Part shown: positions 63,285 through 64,000 of the stretch, one piece after another
Layout of the letters: each line of letters begins with the position of its first letter
Numbering within the stretch: position 1 is the first letter of the stretch
Translations under genes and position numbers: made by a program
The notes under the pieces: model-generated
Seen by the model: the letters and a program-made list of their open reading frames with translations, nothing else
Database searches by the model: none
Told to the model about the DNA's origin: nothing
From: Flavobacteriaceae bacterium
GTDB taxonomy: Bacteria > Bacteroidota > Bacteroidia > Flavobacteriales > Flavobacteriaceae
Assembly (NCBI GenBank): GCA_030148025.1
Contig: JASBUG010000023.1
Coordinates: 62,001-126,000, forward strand
Length of the DNA stretch: 64,000 nt
Direction: 5' to 3'

Positions 63285-63997
63285 TAACTTTGTTTAGCTA
63301 CTTCGTAATTTATATACTTTCGTTTCATCCATAAATATGCAAAACAATCACTTAAAGGACCTAAAAGCCTGTTCCATAAACCAAATTTTGCTTGTCCAGC
63401 GATGCGTGGAAAATGTTGTACAGGAATTTGAATGATCTTTCCATTTTGAAGCAATATCATTGCAGGAAGAAACCTATGAAGTCCTTTAAACATAGGAATA
63501 CGTTTAGCATAATCTGTTTTAATAACCTTTAAAGGACAACCAGTATCGTCCATACCATCATGAGTGAAGGCACGTCTAATACCATTTGCAATTTTTGAAG
63601 ACATATTTTTTACAAACGAGTCTTTTCTATTAGCACGAACTCCAGTTACTAGATCATACTCTCCAATATGTTCTAATAACAGGTTGAAATCTTCCGGAGC
63701 TGTTTGTAGATCAGAATCAATATAACCAACAAGTTCGGTTTTAGTATGATCAAAACCAGCTTTTATTGCAGCACTCAACCCTCGATTTTCTTTAAAAGAA
63801 ATAAAATTAAAGTTCTCATGTCGTTCACAAATACCTTCAATTAAATTTTGGCTATTGTCTTTAGAACCATCATTTACAAACAAAATACATGTTGGAACTA
63901 GTGCTGTTTTAGAGTAGGTAAGTAGCTCGTTTTCTACGCGTTGCAGATTGTCTTCTTCGTTATAAACGGGTACTACAATAGTAAATTGGTAATTCAT
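63284..63997 (-). CDS. Glycosyltransferase family 2 (DPM1/ArnC-like)
   Basis: A 237-aa GT-A enzyme: FTIVVPVYNEEDNLQRVENE, ILFVNDGSKDNSQNLIEG, GLSAAIKAGFDHTKTELVGY, and the metal-binding IDSDLQTAPEDF. This is the DPM1/ArnC/GtrB type that makes a polyprenyl-phosphate sugar. No membrane helices are needed, and the C-terminal PRIAGQAKFGLWNRLLGPL is typical. Coupled by one-base overlap to the LAB_N gene and completes the GT2-LAB_N-GT39 module. Confidence 0.9.
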   Translation of the reverse strand: MNYQFTIVVPVYNEEDNLQRVENELLTYSKTALVPTCILFVNDGSKDNSQNLIEGICERHENFNFISFKENRGLSAAIKAGFDHTKTELVGYIDSDLQTAPEDFNLLLEHIGEYDLVTGVRANRKDSFVKNMSSKIANGIRRAFTHDGMDDTGCPLKVIKTDYAKRIPMFKGLHRFLPAMILLQNGKIIQIPVQHFPRIAGQAKFGLWNRLLGPLSDCFAYLWMKRKYINYEVAKQS

Positions 63998-64000
63998 CCA

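Noticed and set aside
1-64000. CRISPR array, rRNA or tRNA genes
   Set aside because: No regularly spaced short repeats, no rRNA-like stretch and no tRNA T-arm outside the tmRNA were seen by eye. A tRNAscan or CRISPR finder run would settle this.

Overview
The window comes from an AT-rich chromosome of the phylum Bacteroidota, very probably a marine Flavobacteriaceae. Evidence: three large type IX secretion (T9SS) type-B proteins and one type-A protein, a DUF6090 and a DUF5606 protein, a tmRNA tag reading GENNYALAA, CTnDOT-style tra genes, and the Bacteroidota promoter form (TTG, 17-23 nt, TAnnTTTG) upstream of many genes. Genus cannot be fixed from the sequence alone.

Region 1 (about 1-15,590) is the right-hand part of an integrative conjugative element (ICE) of the CTnDOT/Tn4555-like Bacteroidota class, lying against the 3' end of the tmRNA gene ssrA. 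From left to right it carries a regulatory/signalling cassette (a PAS-like protein cut by the window edge, a STAS-like protein, a divergent 798-aa alpha-oxoamine synthase fused to a GNAT domain, and RteC). Next come an excisionase-like HTH protein, a winged-helix plus DnaC-like ATPase pair, a secreted amidase with a 34-codon reading frame behind it, the mating-pore genes traE-F-G-I-J-K-M-N, and a tyrosine recombinase. No relaxase or coupling protein is visible, so the element either continues beyond position 1 or is incomplete. The most attractive candidate for an undescribed system is the synthase-GNAT/STAS/PAS/RteC cassette, which resembles a small-molecule signalling module wired to ICE control.

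Region 2 (15,590-32,700) is ordinary chromosome: ssrA, a lysine/alanine-dehydrogenase-like oxidoreductase, a cold-shock protein, an S9 peptidase fused to a SUMF1-like domain, an M14 peptidase, a VPS10/BNR beta-propeller protein with two small membrane-protein genes behind it, lysA, sucC, a tandem pair of small secreted paralogues, a TerB-like protein and uvrB.

Region 3 (32,700-44,010) is a block of three giant T9SS type-B surface proteins on the minus strand. They are built from 2, 11 and 6 copies of one ~90-aa module with acidic DxDxDG-like loops, each ending in the gliding-motility-associated C-terminal domain.

Region 4 (44,030-64,000) holds an ABC-2 transporter, heme A synthase, tRNA maturation genes (CCA transferase, Sua5/TsaC), an envelope-glycan cluster (pyruvyl transferase, LPS kinase-like, GT2, glycerophosphotransferase-like, GT9), dapD, ruvX, def, MATE and PAP2 genes, and a GT2/LAB_N/GT39 lipid-linked sugar module at the right end. 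Two intergenic gaps (55,984-56,266 and 58,529-58,866) each hold a terminator that has no gene to serve, preceded by a promoter-like sequence and a stem-loop. They are good candidates for unannotated small RNAs.
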